The position numbers were made by a program, and so were the translations under genes. From Lachnospiraceae bacterium (GTDB lineage: Bacteria; Bacillota; Clostridia; Lachnospirales; Lachnospiraceae), in contig CAJTEM010000034.1 in the NCBI GenBank assembly GCA_910575255.1, forward strand, positions 1-56,407: a stretch of DNA of 56,407 nt, read 5' to 3'. Within the stretch, counting starts at the first letter, position 1, and each line of letters opens with the position of its first letter. The notes beneath the pieces were generated by a model. The model saw nothing but the letters and a program-made list of their open reading frames with translations. It had not been told where the DNA came from and made no database searches. Of this stretch, positions 8,820 through 17,433 are shown in pieces.

Positions 8820-9806
8820 TTACAGGAACCGTCTGCGGAGTTCGGCTGGCTCGATGGCGCTCAGATAAGAGGGAGCGATATCGAAAACTGAACGGCAGCC
8901 GCATTGTCCTTCCTGATTCAGCCGGTAAGCGGCTCTTGCATAAGCGACAAGGACGGAAGCAGTAAATTCAGGATTGGAATCCAGCTTGAGGCTGTATTCG
9001 ATTACATGCTTGTGCTCATCGTTCCAGCCAGTTCTGCCGCTATGGATCACAAAGCCGCCGTGCGGGATTCCGGCATGATCGCGAAGAAGCTCTTCCTCCG
9101 TGATGAAGTGAACCGTAGTGTCATAGTCGGCAAAATAATTAGGCATATTGACAATGGTTTGCTGGATTTTTTGCAGGTCAGCTCCTGGTTCTGCCACTAC
9201 AAAGCATTCGCGGGTGTGTTTCTGGCGGGTGCTAAGATCGGGATTACTGCCGCTGCGCACAGCCTCTAAGGCCTGATCGACCGGGATCGTATACTGGCGG
9301 GCATCCCGCACTCCCTCGATACGGCGGATCGCGTCGGAATGACCCTGGCTGACTCCCTTGCCCCAGAAGGTGTAATCCTTGCCGCCTGGTAAGACCGCGC
9401 TGGCATAGAGGCGATTCAGGGAAAACATGCCGGGATCCCAGCCTGCGGAAATGATCCCGAGATGGTGATTCTTCCGTGCGGCCTGGTCGACAGCATCGAA
9501 ATGCGTGGGAATGTTGGCATGGGTATCAAAGCTGTCGATAACATTGAAATATTGGACCATTTCCGGTGTCTGCTTTGGCAGGTCGGTGGCGCTTCCTCCG
9601 CAGAGAATCATAACATCAATCCGATCTTTCATAGAGGGGGCCTTTTCTGCGGAGTATACCTCTGCTCCTTCCGTTAAAAGAGACAGACTTTTGGGATCTC
9701 GCCTGGTGAATACGGCGGCCAGCTCCAGATCCGGATTATGCTTTATGGCGCATTCTACCCCCTTTCCTAAGTTTCCATATCCGAAAATGCCGATTCTGAT
9801 TGTCAT
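8820..9806 (-). CDS. ddh: meso-diaminopimelate D-dehydrogenase
   Basis: An NADPH enzyme of the single-step dehydrogenase route to meso-diaminopimelate, used for lysine and peptidoglycan. The 328-residue length equals the family norm. The N-terminal Rossmann motif is IGIFGYGNLGKG. The family segments VIDSFDTHANIP, SAGWDPGMFSLNR and FWGKGVSQGHSDAIRRIEGV are present, the last forming the substrate region. GGFVIHSGRTGWNDEHKH and the NPEFTASVLVAYARAA segment complete the C-terminal half. It is transcribed alone, and its 3' end abuts the foldback repeat; no lysine-pathway genes are adjacent. Confidence 0.96.
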   Translation of the reverse strand: MTIRIGIFGYGNLGKGVECAIKHNPDLELAAVFTRRDPKSLSLLTEGAEVYSAEKAPSMKDRIDVMILCGGSATDLPKQTPEMVQYFNVIDSFDTHANIPTHFDAVDQAARKNHHLGIISAGWDPGMFSLNRLYASAVLPGGKDYTFWGKGVSQGHSDAIRRIEGVRDARQYTIPVDQALEAVRSGSNPDLSTRQKHTRECFVVAEPGADLQKIQQTIVNMPNYFADYDTTVHFITEEELLRDHAGIPHGGFVIHSGRTGWNDEHKHVIEYSLKLDSNPEFTASVLVAYARAAYRLNQEGQCGCRSVFDIAPSYLSAIEPAELRRRFL

Positions 9807-10042
9807 GTGTTGATTCCTTTCTGTAATAATTTTGGCTGTTGCCTTTAAAAATGAGAACAGCGGGATTACTCTTGGAATTTAATATACTATAATCTCCTGC
9901 AAACGTCATTAATTTTTGAGAAAAAAGTTGAGAAAAAAGTAAGAAAATATGTAATGCATTTATCCCGGTTTTTCGTTATAATAAAAAGGCAGCAGATTGA
10001 TTGCAAAGACAGAATCACGTATGGTATAAGGAGGCTATGACG

Positions 10043-10888
10043 ATGAAGAGATATCAATCATTTCTGGCAACAGCTGCGGTAGCGGGACTTCTGACAGCAG
10101 GGTTCGCTGCGAATGTCCTGGCAGCTCCCATTACGGAAGAAGAAGCAAAGTCTCTTGCCCTGGAAAATGCAGGAGCAAAGGCAGACCGTGTGGCCTTTAT
10201 CCGGGCAGAGCAGGCTCAGGAGGATGGCAGGAATGTTTTTGAGGTGGAATTTCTGACCAGGGAGAACGATGAGTATGATTATGAGATTCTGGCGGACACC
10301 GGAGAAATTCTTGCGATCAGCTATGAGAAGAAAGCGCCTGTGACGTCGAAAGGAAAAGACGGAAAGGAACTCACTCAAGAGCAAGCCAAGGAGATTGCCC
10401 TGAAGCACGCAGGACTGGCGGCAGATGCCGTGACGGTAATAAAGGAAAAAACGGATATTGATGATGGCCGGCTGATCTATGAGCTGGAATTTTATACCGG
10501 CGATTATAAAAAATATGAGTATGAGATTGATGGCAGGAACGGAGAGATTCTTGCCTGGGACTTTGACTCAGACAGCGCTTATGCCCGCCAGGATGCACAG
10601 GGCAGGCAGACGAAAGCTGCTGCCGGAGATACAGCAGGAGGGAAGCGCCCGGATAGGGCCTCGGATAAGAAAGGGGGCATCAGCCGGGAGGACGCAAAGG
10701 CTGCTGCCTTAACACGAGCCGGTCTGAAAGAGGGGCAGGTGATCTGGGGACAGGTGTACAAGGAGCATGATGATGGACGCCTGATTTATAAAGGGGAGTT
10801 TTTCCACAATCAGATGGAATACGAATTCGAGATGGATGCAGTCTCCGGAGAGATTCTTGACTGGGATGTGGAAAGCATTGATGACTAA
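10043..10888 (+). CDS. Secreted protein with three PepSY domains
   Basis: A 281-residue exported protein. Residues 1-28 form a signal peptide ending VLAAP. Three PepSY repeats follow at about 34-105, 112-185 and 217-280. Each has the pattern EEAKxxALxxAG, then DGRxxYELEF, then YEYEIDxxxGEILAWD. A charged linker (about 186-215) separates the second and third. PepSY domains are known from protease propeptides and cell-envelope proteins and often inhibit peptidases. No peptidase is adjacent. ATG 10043 lies 8 nt after AAGGAGG (10028-10034), so I prefer it to ATG 10037. A TATAAT at 9977-9982 is a plausible -10 box. Confidence 0.85.
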   Translation: MKRYQSFLATAAVAGLLTAGFAANVLAAPITEEEAKSLALENAGAKADRVAFIRAEQAQEDGRNVFEVEFLTRENDEYDYEILADTGEILAISYEKKAPVTSKGKDGKELTQEQAKEIALKHAGLAADAVTVIKEKTDIDDGRLIYELEFYTGDYKKYEYEIDGRNGEILAWDFDSDSAYARQDAQGRQTKAAAGDTAGGKRPDRASDKKGGISREDAKAAALTRAGLKEGQVIWGQVYKEHDDGRLIYKGEFFHNQMEYEFEMDAVSGEILDWDVESIDD

Positions 10889-10895
10889 CCGATGA

Positions 10896-10944
10896 CTGAA
10901 CTGGTACTGACACGTTCTGAAACGGACGTGTCGTAACAGTTCAG
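10896..10944. other. Two-step hairpin after the PepSY gene
   Basis: The inner stem GACACGT (10909-10915) pairs with ACGTGTC (10926-10932). An outer pair CTGAACT (10896-10902) with AGTTCAG (10938-10944) closes it. It starts 7 nt after the PepSY stop. There is no T-run, so if it ends transcription it is not a classic intrinsic terminator. Confidence 0.55.
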
Positions 10945-11017
10945 ATAGCAATGTCAGTAAGTTAAGAAATCGCGTACCTTTTGGAGCAACTTAACTTACT
11001 GACATTGGTTCAGATAG
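10939..11017. repeat. 59-nt hairpin flanked by a 10-bp direct repeat
   Basis: The arms 10949-10966 and 10990-11007 are perfectly complementary over 18 bp, around a 23-nt loop. The pair is flanked on both sides by GTTCAGATAG (10939-10948 and 11008-11017). This is the pattern expected of a miniature inverted-repeat insertion with target duplication. The right arm differs at one of 18 positions from 8690-8707 beside the copy 1 foldback element. The rest of the gap (11018-11156) shows no coding potential. Confidence 0.75.
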
Positions 11018-11156
11018 GTCTGCGCGTTCAGTGCGCTGACCGCAAGACATTGTGCCCTTTGGGTAAAACGTAGCGGCCGCGTGTCGGTATTCTAAGCTGA
11101 CAAAAAAATAAAGCCCCGACCCCGCAGTTCGCAGCCTGCAAAATCAGAACTTTAAG

Positions 11157-11229
11157 TGCGCCCTCAGGGACTCGAACCCTGGACAAATAGATTAAGAGTC
11201 TACTGCTCTACCAACTGAGCTAAGGGCGC
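11157..11229 (-). tRNA. tRNA-Lys (anticodon CTT)
   Basis: On the minus strand the acceptor stem GCGCCCT (11229-11223) pairs with AGGGCGC (11164-11158), followed by discriminator A at 11157. The anticodon loop reads CTCTTAA, giving CTT. The D arm TAGCTCAGTTGGTAGAGC and a standard T loop are present. CCA is not encoded. The gene stands alone. Confidence 0.96.
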
Positions 11230-11391
11230 TTTTCTGTTCGTGACACATGTTGTTCTGTGGCACGAACATAATTGTAGCGCAAGGGACAAAAAATGTCAAC
11301 CCCTTTTTTTACAAAATCAGCATTTTTTTGTTGTCCGCGAAAAGTAACTTACAGATTATCGGGAAGGGCTGTGGCAGTACGGAATGATTCC

Positions 11392-11703
11392 TTATCCCAG
11401 AATCATACGCTCCAGGACATCACGGGATTGAACACCGATCACACGGTTTGCCTCCTGACCATCTTTGAAAAGAATCAGGGTCGGAATATTCATGACACCG
11501 TATTTCATGGCGATCTCCTCGCAATCGTCCACATTCAATTTACCGATGACAGCCTTTCCTTCCATCTCGTTCGCCAGAGCTTCTACCAACGGCGCCATCA
11601 TTTTGCAAGGGCCGCACCAGTCAGCATAGAAATCAACCAGTACCGGTTTGTCGGATTTCAGGACCTCAGCTTCAAAATTGTCGGTTGTAAATTTTTTCTC
11701 CAT
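11392..11703 (-). CDS. trxA: Thioredoxin
   Basis: A small cytoplasmic dithiol-disulfide oxidoreductase that reduces protein disulfides with electrons from thioredoxin reductase. The 103 residues are one thioredoxin fold. The active site WCGPC is near residues 29-33 in the context FYADWCGPCKMM. The cis-proline segment NIPTLILFKDG and the final helix are present. It lies 31 nt downstream of a 47-residue ORF and further downstream of trmB on the same strand, so all three may share a transcript from the trmB promoter. No reductase gene is nearby. Confidence 0.95.
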   Translation of the reverse strand: MEKKFTTDNFEAEVLKSDKPVLVDFYADWCGPCKMMAPLVEALANEMEGKAVIGKLNVDDCEEIAMKYGVMNIPTLILFKDGQEANRVIGVQSRDVLERMILG

Positions 11704-11734
11704 AAATAATCTCTCCTTTAATTGAAATGATTTT

Positions 11735-11878
11735 TCATTTTCCTTTTCCTTGACCGCGATTCAGGACCTTTTCCACTTCTTTGAAACGTTTGTGTAGCTT
11801 TAAGATCTGACGGTTCATACCCTCCTTGTCACTGGTAGCGCTACGCAGGTTATTCACAAGCTTCGTTTTTAAGTCCAT
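11735..11878 (-). CDS. Small basic protein, 47 residues, unknown
   Basis: An ORF of 47 codons starting MDLKTKLVNNL and ending GQGKGK. It is rich in Lys and Arg, probably mostly helical, with no Cys and no membrane segment. A GAGGG site lies just upstream of ATG 11878. It fits exactly between trmB (41 nt upstream) and trxA (31 nt downstream) on the same strand. I do not recognise the family. The in-frame start, ribosome site and operon position support it, but its small size leaves doubt. Confidence 0.5.
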   Translation of the reverse strand: MDLKTKLVNNLRSATSDKEGMNRQILKLHKRFKEVEKVLNRGQGKGK

Positions 11879-11919
11879 ATATCCCTCATATCGGAATCAT
11901 CCTTATCAGTATATGCAGA

Positions 11920-12555
11920 TCAGCGGCTGGCTATCAATTTACAGATCGGATTCCCCAGGGAGGAAAACTTTTCCTCGTATTCGGTCATTACATTGTCTTG
12001 TGCCATATCGGTGTGATGAAGATCACGGGTAGAGTAGCGGATCTGCCACCCTGACTCCGGGATGGATTTCAGAGAATAGGAAAAAAGTCCCTGATTATCG
12101 GTCTTGAATTCAACAGTACCATCCTTTTCTAAAATGCAGTCATAGATCTTCATGAATTCCGGTGAGGTCAAACGACGTTTAGCATGGCGATCCTTGGGCC
12201 AGGGATCGGAAAAGTTGAGGTAGATCCTTGACACCTCGCCGGGAGCGAAGATATCAGACAGTTCCCTGGCATCCAAACACAGAAAGCGCAGATTCGTCAG
12301 CTGAAGTTCTTCCTGCTTTTTGATGGCACGCAATAAGACACTGGGGTAACGTTCAATTCCCAGAAAATTCACCTGCGGCCGGCGCTGTGCCAGTTCCATG
12401 ATAAATCGGCCTTTGCCCATACCGACTTCGATCTCGATCGGGTAAGCGTTGCCAAAATACTCCTGAAAATGTCCGCGGTATTGCACTGGCTGCCCGAGAA
12501 CATAAGGACTGGCGGAAACAGCAGCCTCAGAGCCTGGAATATGGCGCAATCTCAT
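11920..12555 (-). CDS. trmB: tRNA (guanine-N7)-methyltransferase
   Basis: A SAM-dependent enzyme that makes m7G46 in the variable loop of tRNAs. The 211-residue length is typical. The SAM site reads EIEVGMGKGRFI near residues 42-53, followed by the FLGIERYPSVLLRA acidic loop. The hallmark TrmB segment LNFSDPWPKDRHAKRRL is present, then EFKTDNQGLFSYSL and the C-terminal TEYEEKF substrate motif. AGGAGG precedes ATG 12555. It is the first gene of a likely trmB-orf47-trxA unit. Confidence 0.96.
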   Translation of the reverse strand: MRLRHIPGSEAAVSASPYVLGQPVQYRGHFQEYFGNAYPIEIEVGMGKGRFIMELAQRRPQVNFLGIERYPSVLLRAIKKQEELQLTNLRFLCLDARELSDIFAPGEVSRIYLNFSDPWPKDRHAKRRLTSPEFMKIYDCILEKDGTVEFKTDNQGLFSYSLKSIPESGWQIRYSTRDLHHTDMAQDNVMTEYEEKFSSLGNPICKLIASR

Positions 12556-12599
12556 AATGATTATCCTCCTGCCATCTTTTGCATAATGACTGTGCCATT

Positions 12600-12628
12600 A
12601 TTCTATCAGAAGGCGGCATTCTTTGCAA
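12600..12628 (-). promoter_or_regulatory. Promoter of trmB
   Basis: On the minus strand: TTGCAA (12628-12623), 17 bases, TAGAAT (12605-12600). The remaining bases up to 12840 hold a TATAAT at 12734-12739 that may serve the divergent gene at 12841, although its -35 is poor. Nothing else is evident in this gap. Confidence 0.65.
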
Positions 12629-12840
12629 GTGCCGCGTGGGCACTCAGAACCAAACTCGATGAAAACGAGAGAAACTGTTCTGAAAAATGAAATTATTCTT
12701 GATTTTCTTCGTGCATAATTTCAGAATATGTTGTATAATTATCTTACAAATTCTGATTTTTTGCAAATTTCGACGATATCTCTCATCGGGGCAGGGAGAG
12801 AGGCATCCGTATATTCAATGAGACACAGAGGAGGGCTATA

Positions 12841-13752
12841 ATGGCAGGCGGCAGCAGAAACAACAATTGGGAACGAATTGAGATGGGAGTCAGGAATACG
12901 GAACGGCTGATACGGCAGAGAGATTATAATTCAGCAATGATCCGGGCGCGCCAGACTCTGGAATTTATGGTAAGAATGCTTGCTGACCGTACAGGGGGCA
13001 TGAATGATGGCGATTTGAAAGAAATGATTGATATGCTGTATCAGAGCCGTCAGATTACCAAGACCAGCTGTGACCGCTATCATAAGATTCGCATGATGGG
13101 AAATAAGGCTGCTCATGAGGGGGATAATTCGGCAACCAATGCAGATTTGGCGTTTCAGCTGCTTTCTCAGGAGGTTCATGTATTTGCCAATGATTACCAG
13201 AACCGGAGGAGCGCCGGAAGGACGGCATCCCGCTCTGCAACATCCCGTTCCTCTTCGCGTTCTGCAGCATCCCGTCCATCGTCTGCCCGTTCTTCTGCCT
13301 CTCGTCCTGTGAGGAACGGACGCAGGCGCTCCGGGAAGAGAAGGCGAAGCCGTTTTTCGCCGTATGATCTGATGAAGCTTCTGATTCCGCTGGTTTGTAT
13401 TCTGCTTCTGTTTATTGTGGTTCGGCTGATTAAGCCTAAGCAGGAGGAGGCGGAGGTCACAGAACCGAAGATCTCAACAGAAGCGCCTGTGGAAACTACC
13501 AGGCCGGTAGAAACAATGGAGACGATGGAGTCAAGCCAGGCCGAGTCAAGTACAGAGGAGCAGCCAAGGGTTTATCGGACCAATGATGTGCTGAATGTCC
13601 GCTCTGAGCCGAATACACAGAGCAATCGGCTGGGGAAGCTGAATTCTGGCGTTACTGTTGAATATATCCGGGCAGAAAATGAGGAATGGGCAGTTATTTT
13701 GTATGATGGACAGGAGGCTTATGTGGCCAGTCAGTATCTGACTGCTGAGTGA
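12841..13752 (+). CDS. Membrane protein: DUF4145-like head, Ser/Arg linker, SH3 domain
   Basis: A 303-residue protein with four parts. Residues 1-120 form a helical domain (SAMIRARQTLEFMVRMLADR near 31 and HKIRMMGNKAAHEGD near 80) of the DUF4145/HEPN-like kind. Residues 122-170 are almost only Ser, Arg and Ala with small residues, ending in a basic cluster GRRRSGKRRRSR. One transmembrane segment lies at about 181-198 (LLIPLVCILLLFIVV). After an acidic Thr/Glu linker, residues 240-303 form a bacterial SH3 domain (VLNVRSEPNTQSNRLGKL). Positive-inside reasoning puts the head in the cytoplasm and the SH3 domain outside, where it may bind the wall. Function is unknown. Confidence 0.8.
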   Translation: MAGGSRNNNWERIEMGVRNTERLIRQRDYNSAMIRARQTLEFMVRMLADRTGGMNDGDLKEMIDMLYQSRQITKTSCDRYHKIRMMGNKAAHEGDNSATNADLAFQLLSQEVHVFANDYQNRRSAGRTASRSATSRSSSRSAASRPSSARSSASRPVRNGRRRSGKRRRSRFSPYDLMKLLIPLVCILLLFIVVRLIKPKQEEAEVTEPKISTEAPVETTRPVETMETMESSQAESSTEEQPRVYRTNDVLNVRSEPNTQSNRLGKLNSGVTVEYIRAENEEWAVILYDGQEAYVASQYLTAE

Positions 13753-13766
13753 AAATAATCCTGGCA

Positions 13767-13809
13767 GACAGGAGGAGAAGGTGTTTTGAATTCTCCTCCT
13801 GTCCTTTTT
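13767..13809 (+). terminator. Terminator after the SH3-domain gene
   Basis: A perfect 13-bp stem (13767-13779 with 13791-13803) is followed by a TCCTTTTT tract. It separates this gene from the ATPase operon. Bases 13810-13966 probably hold the ATPase promoter, but no clear -35/-10 pair stands out. Confidence 0.85.
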
Positions 13810-13966
13810 CTACACAATGCCTAAAACTTTCTAAATTTTTTTCAATTTTTAACGATTTTCACTATGGAATTTTTGCCAAAAAAGAGTATGATGTTAAAGA
13901 AACAATTGAGCTTATGCAAAACATAGGCTTCTTCTTGTACGCAGAACAGGAATAAGGAGGCTCAGG

Positions 13967-14278
13967 ATGAATACGGTAATCAAGAGGATTTCCGAGATCG
14001 AGGATGCTGCTTCTGCTATCATGGAAAGTGCCAATGCTTCCAAAAAGTCATTTGCACAGGAGATGGAAAAGCGCACCAGGGAATTCGATCAGGATCTGGA
14101 AAAGAGGACAGACCAGGGAATCGAGGAATTCCGCAAACGGATGGAGGCAGAGATGAATCTCAGGCTGGAACAGCAGAATACTACTGCCAGAGAGCGGCTG
14201 CAAAGGCTGGAACAGAATTATGAGGACTGCCACAGCCAATATGTGGACGCCTTGTTCCGTACATTGACAGAGGAGTGA
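13967..14278 (+). CDS. V/A-type ATPase peripheral-stalk coiled-coil subunit (G/H type)
   Basis: A 103-residue, highly charged protein predicted to be one long coiled coil (Glu/Lys/Arg-rich heptads through about residue 85). This is as expected of the stalk subunit that pairs with subunit E, called G in eukaryotes, H in archaea and F in Enterococcus. AAGGAGG precedes ATG 13967. It opens the ATPase operon, and its stop is 4 nt before subunit C. Assignment rests on position, length and coiled-coil character, because these subunits share little sequence. Confidence 0.75.
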   Translation: MNTVIKRISEIEDAASAIMESANASKKSFAQEMEKRTREFDQDLEKRTDQGIEEFRKRMEAEMNLRLEQQNTTARERLQRLEQNYEDCHSQYVDALFRTLTEE

Positions 14279-14282
14279 GACT

Positions 14283-15320
14283 ATGGGATTGTTGACATAC
14301 AGCGGCATTGCCACAAAGATTCGGGCAATGGAGAGCCGCCTGTTCACCCAGCAGCAGTTTCGGGAGATGGCCTCTTTGGAGGATGTGCGGAGTGCGGCGG
14401 ATTATCTGAAGCAGCAGCCTGGATATGAAAAGATTTTTTCAGGGCTGGATGATACCCGGCTGCATCGAGGCTATATCGAACATCTGCTGACACATTCCGA
14501 ATATCAGGATTTTGCCAGGTTATATCGTTTTTCGAATCTTTCTCAGCGTCGGTTTTTAGACCTATACTTTATGCATTATGAAATTACCATCATCAAGCGT
14601 GTTCTGCATAATGTTATGGGTGGTATCCGACAGGAGATGGATCTGTCGGATTTCCGGGAGTTTTTTGACCGGCATTCGAAGATTGACCTGGTGAGGCTGG
14701 CACAGGCTGAGAAAGTAGAGGAGCTGATTGCCGGATTGGAGGGTTCCTGTTATCACAGCCTGTTCACGGACCTGCGAGAGGAGAAGTCCCCGGTTTTGTC
14801 GGATTATGAGATTCGGCTTGATCTGCTCTACTTTAAGACAATGTGGAAGATCAAGGATAAGATTCTGACCGGAAAAGAGAAAAAGATTATTGAGCATTGC
14901 TTTGGCAGCCGTCTGGATCTGCTGAATATCCAGTGGATATATCGTTCGAAGAAATATTACCAGCTTTCGGCGGCAGATATCTATACCCTGTTGATTCCGG
15001 TGAGATATAAGCTGAGAGCAGAGCAGATCCGGCAGATGGCAGAGGCGGATTCTCCGGAGGAATTTTTTGCGGCACTGCGGATGACCGCTTACGGTAAAAT
15101 TCAGGAAACAGAGTGGGGAAGTCAGCCGGATGTGGAACAGCTGTATCATCAGATTCTGAATCGGATATACAGCAATGCCGGGCGGAGGAATCCCTATACC
15201 ATCGCTGTGCTGGATTCTTACCTGTATGCCAAGGAACAGGAGATCCAAAGAATCATTGCCACCATTGAAGGAATCCGCTACCAACTCCCCCCGGAAGAAA
15301 TTATTGGCAGGCAATGTTAA
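14283..15320 (+). CDS. ntpC: V/A-type ATPase subunit C
   Basis: The 345-residue subunit C (d-type) sits on the membrane rotor ring and links it to the central stalk. The protein is alpha-helical with no membrane span. It shows the family pattern of an N-terminal YSGIATKIRAMESRL segment and repeated three-helix bundles (YFKTMWKIKDK and WIYRSKKYY in the middle). ATG 14283 follows the previous stop by 4 nt with GAGG upstream. The next gene, subunit I, begins 31 nt later. Confidence 0.9.
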   Translation: MGLLTYSGIATKIRAMESRLFTQQQFREMASLEDVRSAADYLKQQPGYEKIFSGLDDTRLHRGYIEHLLTHSEYQDFARLYRFSNLSQRRFLDLYFMHYEITIIKRVLHNVMGGIRQEMDLSDFREFFDRHSKIDLVRLAQAEKVEELIAGLEGSCYHSLFTDLREEKSPVLSDYEIRLDLLYFKTMWKIKDKILTGKEKKIIEHCFGSRLDLLNIQWIYRSKKYYQLSAADIYTLLIPVRYKLRAEQIRQMAEADSPEEFFAALRMTAYGKIQETEWGSQPDVEQLYHQILNRIYSNAGRRNPYTIAVLDSYLYAKEQEIQRIIATIEGIRYQLPPEEIIGRQC

Positions 15321-15351
15321 GGTGTATCAAGAGAAACAGGAGGTGTAAGCA

Positions 15352-17307
15352 TTGATAGAGAAAATGAAGTTCTTGAGCATTACGGGGCACAAGGGCGACA
15401 TTGACCGGGTAGTTGACCAGTATCTGTCCAAATATGAGATTCATCTGGAAAATGCCCTGTCAGAGCTGAAAACCGTAACGGACTTAAGACCTTTCAATGA
15501 AAATAATCCTTATAAAGAAGATCTTCAGAAATCCGAAGATCTGATTGCGGATTATCTGGGCGAGGCAGCAGACAAGAGCCTTTTAGCAGCAGATTTCAGG
15601 TCCGGGAAAGATCTTACCGTGGAAAAAGCGGCAGAGTTTGTGAGAACTCTGGATCAGGATCTTCAGGTATTATGTGCAGAGAGAACGAAACTGGAGAAGG
15701 AGCTGGATCAGCTGCAGTTATCCAAAAATCAGATTCAGCCGTTTATTGACCTGAATTACAGTGTCAGCTCGATTATGCAATTCAAATATGTGAGATTCCG
15801 CTTTGGTCGGATACCTCATGACTACTATAAGAAGTTCATGGATTATGTGTATGACACGATTGATGTGGTAATGCACAAATGCCAGGCGGACGATCAGTAT
15901 ACCTGGGTGGTCTATTTTGCCCCGGATGTTCTGGCCAATAAGGTGGATGCGATTTTGGCTTCCCTTCATTTTGAGCGGTTTTTCCTGCCGGATGAATATG
16001 AAGGAACTCCCACGCAGGCAGCACAGGCATTGGATGAGAAGATAGAAGCGCAGCAGCAGGCCATTCAGGAAATCCGCAAAAAGATTGACGAGAAGATTCG
16101 TTCCCGGAGGGAAGAACTTCTGGAGGCGAATCAGCGGCTGTACCGTTTTGCGACTAATTTTGATGTGAGAAAGCTGGCTGCCTGTACGAATCACGAGGCT
16201 CACACATTCTACATTTTGTGCGGATGGATGAGTGAGTCTGATGCTGCTGCGTTTCAGTCAGAGCTGGAAAAGGATCCCGAGACCTTCTGCTTCATGGAGG
16301 ATGACCACAACAATATCATGAGCAAGCCGCCGACCAAGCTGAAGAATCCCGGCATTTTCAGGCCCTTTGAAATGTTTATCAAAATGTATGGACTGCCGGA
16401 ATATGGTGAGATTGATCCGACTATCATTCTGGGTTTAACCTATTCCTTTCTGTTTGGCTTCATGTTTGGTGATGCCGGGCAGGGGCTCTGCCTGCTTCTG
16501 GGGGGCTTTGCTCTTTATCGGGCAAAGAAGATGAGCCTGGCGGCGATTATTTCCTGCTGTGGTTTCTTTTCCACAATATTTGGATTCCTGTTTGGCAGTG
16601 TGTTTGGATTCGAGGATGTACTGGATCCGGTATGGCTGCATCCGAAGGATGCTATGATGAATTTGCCTTTTATCGGGAACCTGAATACGGTTTTTGTGGT
16701 GGCAGTAGCATTGGGGATGGGGATCGTACTGATGACCATGCTTCTTAATGTGATCAACAGCTTGCGTTCTAAGGATCCGGAGAAGGCTTATTTTGATACG
16801 AACGGCGTGGCAGGTATCGTATTTTATGCGGCATTGGTTATCATGGTATTTCTGTACATGTGCGGGCATGCGCTGCCGGCGACCGCTGTTCTGGCAATCA
16901 TGTTTTTGCTGCCTTTGCTTGTGATCTTCTTTAAGGAGCCGCTGACAGCGATGGTGGAAAAGAAGGCAGAGATCATGCCGAAGGAAAAGGGTATGTTCTT
17001 TGTACAGGGATTTTTCGAACTGTTTGAGGTCTTGCTGAGTTATTTTTCCAACACCCTGTCCTTTGTCCGTGTGGGGGCATTCGCAGTCAGCCATGCGGCC
17101 ATGATGGAGGTGGTTCTGATGCTTGGCGGGGTAGAATCGGGCAATCCCAACTGGCTGGTGATTATCTTGGGCAATCTGTTTGTCTGCGGTATGGAGGGAC
17201 TGATCGTTGGCATTCAGGTTCTGCGTCTGGAATATTATGAGTTGTTCAGCCGCTTTTACCGCGGTACCGGGCGTGAATTTAAGCCTTATGGGCGGTCGGA
17301 TTCCTGA
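15352..17307 (+). CDS. ntpI: V/A-type ATPase subunit I
   Basis: The 651-residue a-type stator subunit that carries the ion half-channels. The N-terminal 330 residues are soluble with coiled-coil segments (near 40-130 and 225-265). The C-terminal half has seven or eight membrane helices. The motif FGFMFGDAGQGL near residue 370 and SYFSNTLSFVRVGAFAVSHA near 565 are hallmarks, the latter with the essential arginine. A TTG start at 15352 is preferred because AGGAGGTG (15338-15345) lies 6 nt before it, while ATG 15364 is too far away. Confidence 0.94.
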   Translation: MIEKMKFLSITGHKGDIDRVVDQYLSKYEIHLENALSELKTVTDLRPFNENNPYKEDLQKSEDLIADYLGEAADKSLLAADFRSGKDLTVEKAAEFVRTLDQDLQVLCAERTKLEKELDQLQLSKNQIQPFIDLNYSVSSIMQFKYVRFRFGRIPHDYYKKFMDYVYDTIDVVMHKCQADDQYTWVVYFAPDVLANKVDAILASLHFERFFLPDEYEGTPTQAAQALDEKIEAQQQAIQEIRKKIDEKIRSRREELLEANQRLYRFATNFDVRKLAACTNHEAHTFYILCGWMSESDAAAFQSELEKDPETFCFMEDDHNNIMSKPPTKLKNPGIFRPFEMFIKMYGLPEYGEIDPTIILGLTYSFLFGFMFGDAGQGLCLLLGGFALYRAKKMSLAAIISCCGFFSTIFGFLFGSVFGFEDVLDPVWLHPKDAMMNLPFIGNLNTVFVVAVALGMGIVLMTMLLNVINSLRSKDPEKAYFDTNGVAGIVFYAALVIMVFLYMCGHALPATAVLAIMFLLPLLVIFFKEPLTAMVEKKAEIMPKEKGMFFVQGFFELFEVLLSYFSNTLSFVRVGAFAVSHAAMMEVVLMLGGVESGNPNWLVIILGNLFVCGMEGLIVGIQVLRLEYYELFSRFYRGTGREFKPYGRSDS

Positions 17308-17433
17308 CAAAGGAAGACGGGACGAAGAAATAGAAGATAGATGCGCCTGTTGCTTTTACAAGGCATGGGTGAGAAAAATGAGAAATCGAAGCACTCTCGT
17401 GCACTACATTATTATATTAGGAGGATTTGAATC

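Noticed and set aside
13749-13955. 68-codon frame before the ATPase operon
   Set aside because: It runs through a strong terminator hairpin (13767-13803) and has no ribosome site.
16435-17310. 291-codon open frame antisense to ntpI
   Set aside because: It is opposite the membrane part of subunit I. Its His/Gln-rich composition is typical of antisense reading.
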